NCBI GenBank assembly: GCA_024709705.1
Contig: JANJWE010000229.1
Coordinates: 1-14,653 of the forward strand
Source: Flavobacterium sp.
Lineage (GTDB): Bacteria; Bacteroidota; Bacteroidia; Flavobacteriales; Flavobacteriaceae
DNA length: 14,653 nt
Direction: 5' to 3'
Every line of letters begins with the position of its first letter. Within the stretch, counting starts at the first letter, position 1. A program made the position numbers and the translations under genes. Below, in pieces: positions 11,656 to 14,653 of this stretch. The notes under the pieces are model-generated. The model had not been told where the DNA came from. It searched no databases and worked only from the letters and a program-made list of their open reading frames with translations.

Positions 11656-14463
11656 TTAGAAATTAATGTAGAAGTTAACAAAGAAGGTACGTGTATATCC
11701 ATAAAAATATCTAGGTCCAAAAGATGGTGACCCATACGCACGATCTGCTGCCAAATCAACAAAAGTAGCTTTACGTGACTGTTCAAAACCACCGGTTTTG
11801 TATTTAATATCAAATAAGTTATTTACTGATGCAAAGAAACCAAAGGTATCTCTTGTTTTACGACTTAGTCTCCAAGATTTTCCACCTGTTAAATTTACCA
11901 AAGTGATGGGGTCAAATTTTTCTTGTCTCAATGCTTCTCTAACCGTTTCTTCAGTGGCACCTGGATAAGATATTCCAGTTTGATCATCGATACTAAAATT
12001 ATCGGTTCTCATAATTTTGGAAACACTTATATAGCTGTCATCTAAGTAGTTTATGTTAGCTCCAATCCACCAAAATTTCGGATCTCTATATTCAATACCA
12101 AATGAATAAGCTTGTTGTGGCATTCCGGGTTGACGGTAATTTTTTAAATAAACTGTTCCAAAATCTTTGATTGGACTTTGTCCTAAAGCGGCTAAATTAT
12201 CATCACTAGTTCTTAAACGAGCATTATCAGAGTAGATGTATTGACCGTATGAAGCTGCTCCGGTTAATTTAATAGTTGAAGTAATTTGGTATTCCAAACC
12301 TAATTCACCACCAATGTTTCTTCTTTCAACTCCGGTTGTAATTTCAGTTACAAAAGAATCTTCATCTCCGTCGTTATCTCCAATGTTTTCTGCATAGAAG
12401 AAAGCAATTTCTGTAGCATCAGAAACTTTTGTAAAGAAACCGGTTGCTCTAGCTTTGAATCTTGGAGCTCTTAAAATATAACTAGCATCTGCACTGATAA
12501 CCGCTTCACTGTTTAAATCGGGTGTAAAGTCATTACTTCTTCGAGCATTGAAGAAAGCATTTCTCAAACTTGGAGCTTTAGTCATGTAAAGTCCATTGAA
12601 ATCTAATAAATGACGTCCTGTAATTTTATAGGTAGCACCACCTTTGAAACCAAAGTTCTCAAAAACTTCTGTAGCTCCTTTCCCGAAAGAATTGTTAGCA
12701 TAATTTCCACTTCGGAACAAGCCTTCTCTTTGATAGTCGGTTCTTGAAAAAGTTTGAGCTAAATAAAAATCAACTTTGTTGTAATTGAATTTAAATTGAG
12801 TAAAGGCTTCGGCAACATTGGCAAATAAGTTGTAGTTGTAGCCAAATGTTCCACCTTCTCTTATTTCTGCATTAGGGTTATTCAAATCAAATTGTGAATT
12901 GTCTCCACTAAAGAAACGATCCACATTTAACACATAAGCACCACCTAACAAATCAATAACAGTTGTATAGTTGTGAGATTTTAATTTCTTAAGACTTACA
13001 CCTGCATTTAAGCTTACATTATCAGATAAAATTGTATTTAGTAATGAGTTTAAGCTAAATTGTTCATCGTCATTACGTTGCTCAGTTAAAATAAATGCAC
13101 TCTCTCCAGTTGCCGTATTTTGATTTGCTATATACATAGCATTCCAGTTGATTTGGCTGTTTAACAAAAACTGTTCACGAGCAATATCAGCCAAAGGATT
13201 GGTTACTGTTGTTGAACCATCCGGATTGTTTACGGTTACATAATTATCTGGGTTGTTCAAAAAGTAACTCGGTAAGTTTCTGTAATAAGTTGGGTCGGGA
13301 TTGTTACCAATAGGATTTTCTAGACGAGAATTTGAAATTCTTCCTACTTGGTAAGCAATATTCGTGTTTAGTAATGTTTTTGAATTGATTTTCCAATAAT
13401 GCGAAAGCATAGCAATTGGTTCTTCTACATCTTTATCTCTGGAATTACGTTTTTTGCCATCTTGATAACCCCAGTATGAGTTGTATTTTATCCCCATTAA
13501 ATTATTTACTTCTTCAGTATTTGGTGAATTTTTACCTCTACTGTTTTGTGCGAAAATAGTAGTTAAATTGATACTGTGATGATCGTTGATTTTCTTTTCA
13601 ATACTCGCAAAGAAAGAATTGGCACTATAATCAGTCCCTTCAAAATGAGCTTCCTGTGCCCATCTTCTTGAAGCTGAAATTACATAAGCCCATCCGTTTT
13701 TATCCATACCAGAGGCATGTGTTCCCATAACCCTCCAATTGTAATTTGTGTTTGTACCGGACATAGAAACTCTTGAGCCCGGTCTATATAAAGAGGCTCT
13801 GGTATTGATTTCTTGTGTTCCCAATGGACCTCCAAAAGTATAATCTGAGGGTTTAGAACCCATTGTAAACTCTTGGTTACGAGTAGCATCATTCAAACCT
13901 CCCCAATTACTCCATTGAGGTCTTCCATCAAACAACTTATTCATCGCTATACCATTAATCATTGTAGTAGCATATTCGTTATCCAAACCTCTAACTCTAA
14001 AACGAGCCTGACCCCAGTTAAATGCAGCAGTTTGTTGGAAGGCATCTCTCGAAGCTTGTAACAAACCGGCTGTGTTTTCAGAACCACTATTGTCGTCTCC
14101 CAAATCATTCTCGGTAAGTGTTATCAAACTTAATTGAAGTTCGGCAGTTATATCTTCTTCAAAAACAATTACGCCTAAATCTACGGTTTGGTTTTCAACT
14201 ACTTCAACAGATAAAAGTTGTGGTGTATATCCATCACTTTTTACTTGAATTAATTGGGTTCCGGTTGGAACTTTCTCAATAATAAACACCCCTTCAGCAT
14301 TGGTCAATTTCATCAACACGGTGTTTTGAACACTAACTACAACACCTTTAATAGGTCTTTGAGTTTTAGAATCTACAACTTTACCTGTAACTTTTGTTTC
14401 AGATTGTGCCATCCCCAACAGCACCTGCATTACAAGTAAAACACTAAAAATAAGTTTTTTCAT
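11656..14463 (-). CDS. TonB-dependent receptor with N-terminal carboxypeptidase-regulatory-like domain
   Basis: This 935-residue outer-membrane receptor would import its substrate with energy from TonB-ExbBD. The signal peptide is residues 1-20 (ending LLGMAQ). A CarboxypepD_reg-like beta-sandwich at about 24-105 (KVTGKVVDSKTQRPIKGVVV) precedes the plug at about 130-225 (FRVRGLDNEYATTMINGIAM, then a GGPLGTQEI end). The beta-barrel fills the remainder, with aromatic-rich alternating strands, and the last residue is Phe (FFVNFYINF), as needed for barrel assembly. It is the first gene of the operon and is followed 12 nt later by a surface lipoprotein and then a DUF5689 lipoprotein. The arrangement is like a SusC/SusD pair, but no SusD-type helical protein is present. 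A -7 element lies at 14519-14526. The substrate is not evident; the neighbours suggest a polymer or surface-bound ligand. Confidence 0.93.
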   Translation of the reverse strand: MKKLIFSVLLVMQVLLGMAQSETKVTGKVVDSKTQRPIKGVVVSVQNTVLMKLTNAEGVFIIEKVPTGTQLIQVKSDGYTPQLLSVEVVENQTVDLGVIVFEEDITAELQLSLITLTENDLGDDNSGSENTAGLLQASRDAFQQTAAFNWGQARFRVRGLDNEYATTMINGIAMNKLFDGRPQWSNWGGLNDATRNQEFTMGSKPSDYTFGGPLGTQEINTRASLYRPGSRVSMSGTNTNYNWRVMGTHASGMDKNGWAYVISASRRWAQEAHFEGTDYSANSFFASIEKKINDHHSINLTTIFAQNSRGKNSPNTEEVNNLMGIKYNSYWGYQDGKKRNSRDKDVEEPIAMLSHYWKINSKTLLNTNIAYQVGRISNSRLENPIGNNPDPTYYRNLPSYFLNNPDNYVTVNNPDGSTTVTNPLADIAREQFLLNSQINWNAMYIANQNTATGESAFILTEQRNDDEQFSLNSLLNTILSDNVSLNAGVSLKKLKSHNYTTVIDLLGGAYVLNVDRFFSGDNSQFDLNNPNAEIREGGTFGYNYNLFANVAEAFTQFKFNYNKVDFYLAQTFSRTDYQREGLFRSGNYANNSFGKGATEVFENFGFKGGATYKITGRHLLDFNGLYMTKAPSLRNAFFNARRSNDFTPDLNSEAVISADASYILRAPRFKARATGFFTKVSDATEIAFFYAENIGDNDGDEDSFVTEITTGVERRNIGGELGLEYQITSTIKLTGAASYGQYIYSDNARLRTSDDNLAALGQSPIKDFGTVYLKNYRQPGMPQQAYSFGIEYRDPKFWWIGANINYLDDSYISVSKIMRTDNFSIDDQTGISYPGATEETVREALRQEKFDPITLVNLTGGKSWRLSRKTRDTFGFFASVNNLFDIKYKTGGFEQSRKATFVDLAADRAYGSPSFGPRYFYGYTRTFFVNFYINF

Positions 14464-14489
14464 AAAAAAAATTAAATTAATTTACTTTT

Positions 14490-14513
14490 TGTTAAGTTAA
14501 TTATTTCTTAACA
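14490..14513. promoter_or_regulatory. Dyad TGTTAAG-N10-CTTAACA at the receptor operon start
   Basis: This is a perfect 7-bp inverted repeat (14490-14496 with 14507-14513), placed 5 bp downstream of the -7 element of the receptor operon, that is, over the expected transcription start. It could be a repressor operator or a 5'-leader hairpin. Confidence 0.45.
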
Positions 14514-14518
14514 GCCTG

Positions 14519-14526
14519 CAAATGTA
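14519..14526 (-). promoter_or_regulatory. -7 element of the receptor operon
   Basis: The minus strand reads TACATTTG, a perfect TAnnTTTG match. The predicted leader to the ATG at 14463 is about 50 nt. Its -33 region would fall on the -7 element of the divergent gene. Confidence 0.65.
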
Positions 14527-14546
14527 CATCTTTTAATAATATTATT

Positions 14547-14554
14547 TACTTTTG
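14547..14554 (+). promoter_or_regulatory. -7 element of the divergent gene at the right edge
   Basis: TACTTTTG is a perfect TAnnTTTG match, 45 nt before the ATG at 14600. Only 20 bp separate it from the opposing -7 element. Confidence 0.55.
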
Positions 14555-14566
14555 GTGCGAAGTTTG

Positions 14567-14580
14567 TATCAAACTTGATA
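14567..14580. promoter_or_regulatory. Palindrome TATCAA-AC-TTGATA in the divergent gene's leader
   Basis: This is a perfect 6-bp dyad with a 2-nt centre, 20 bp before the ATG at 14600. It overlaps a second dyad, GTTTG-TAT-CAAAC (14562-14574). The nested symmetry resembles an operator or alternative leader hairpins. Confidence 0.4.
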
Positions 14581-14599
14581 GTAATTTAATATACAATTT

Positions 14600-14653
14600 A
14601 TGAAAATTAAAAATTTTATTGCCGCTTTTATTGTTATATGTTCAATAAATGAG
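14600..14653 (+). CDS. Start of an exported protein (cut by window edge)
   Basis: Only the first 18 codons are present: MKIKNFIAAFIVICSINE. A short basic start followed by a hydrophobic run looks like a signal peptide, so the product is probably exported. The cysteine at position 14 could be the end of a lipobox but the context is incomplete. The gene is divergent from the receptor operon and has its own -7 element at 14547-14554. Genes in this position often belong to the same uptake system, for example a secreted hydrolase, but nothing in the visible residues shows what it is. Confidence 0.6.
   Translation, partial: MKIKNFIAAFIVICSINE

Noticed and set aside
11656..14463. SusC/RagA-type glycan transporter
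   Set aside because: No SusD-family gene follows and the plug lacks the usual SusC-type signature that I could recognise; a general TonB-dependent receptor with a carboxypeptidase-regulatory-like domain is the safer call.
1..14653. CRISPR array, tRNA genes, insertion sequences or prophage
   Set aside because: No regularly spaced repeats, cloverleaf-like segments, transposase or integrase genes were seen on reading both strands.

Overview
The window is AT-rich chromosomal DNA from a member of Bacteroidota, most likely Flavobacteriaceae and close to Flavobacterium. The basis is: -7 promoter elements of the TAnnTTTG type in front of several genes; Bacteroidota-specific families (DUF4292, HU-CCDC81/SPOR, DUF5689, and a TonB-dependent receptor with a carboxypeptidase-regulatory-like N-terminal domain); and a lipoprotein with an acidic export signal after its lipid cysteine. 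It is densely coded. No RNA gene, CRISPR array, insertion sequence or prophage signature was seen, and no gap between genes exceeds about 210 bases.

Layout. 1-2993 (+) is a tightly packed envelope cluster: a TPR protein cut by the left edge, a DUF4292 lipoprotein, and an EnvC-like coiled-coil protein with a degenerate LytM domain. It ends at a bidirectional terminator shared with a convergent hotdog thioesterase (3034-3543, -). Next on the minus strand is an HU-CCDC81/SPOR membrane protein (3624-4562), divergent from dprA (4766-5869, +) across a 203-bp regulatory region. dprA abuts, with no base between, a small secreted protein of unknown function that lies 1 nt downstream of trpS (7271-5870, -). 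A PlsC-type acyltransferase (7406-8152, +) abuts in the same way an ammonium transporter gene (9490-8153, -).

9641-14463 (-) is a three-gene outer-membrane uptake operon: a 935-residue TonB-dependent receptor, a small choice-of-anchor-J-like lipoprotein with a surface-export signal, and a DUF5689 lipoprotein whose C-terminus carries the same kind of domain. It ends at a strong terminator. A divergent exported protein starts at 14600 and runs off the right edge.

How the parts work together. The left half is housekeeping (cell wall and division, lipid metabolism, natural transformation, tryptophan charging). The right half is nutrient uptake: ammonium, plus an unknown substrate taken by a SusCD-like but non-SusD receptor/lipoprotein complex. 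The most unusual signals are regulatory. They include two copies of an ACCCC-N10-GGGTA dyad spaced 52 bp apart upstream of amt, overlapping divergent promoters with nested dyads at the receptor operon, and a consensus DnaA box inside the predicted promoter of the SPOR gene. A perfect 17-bp palindrome lies in front of dprA.
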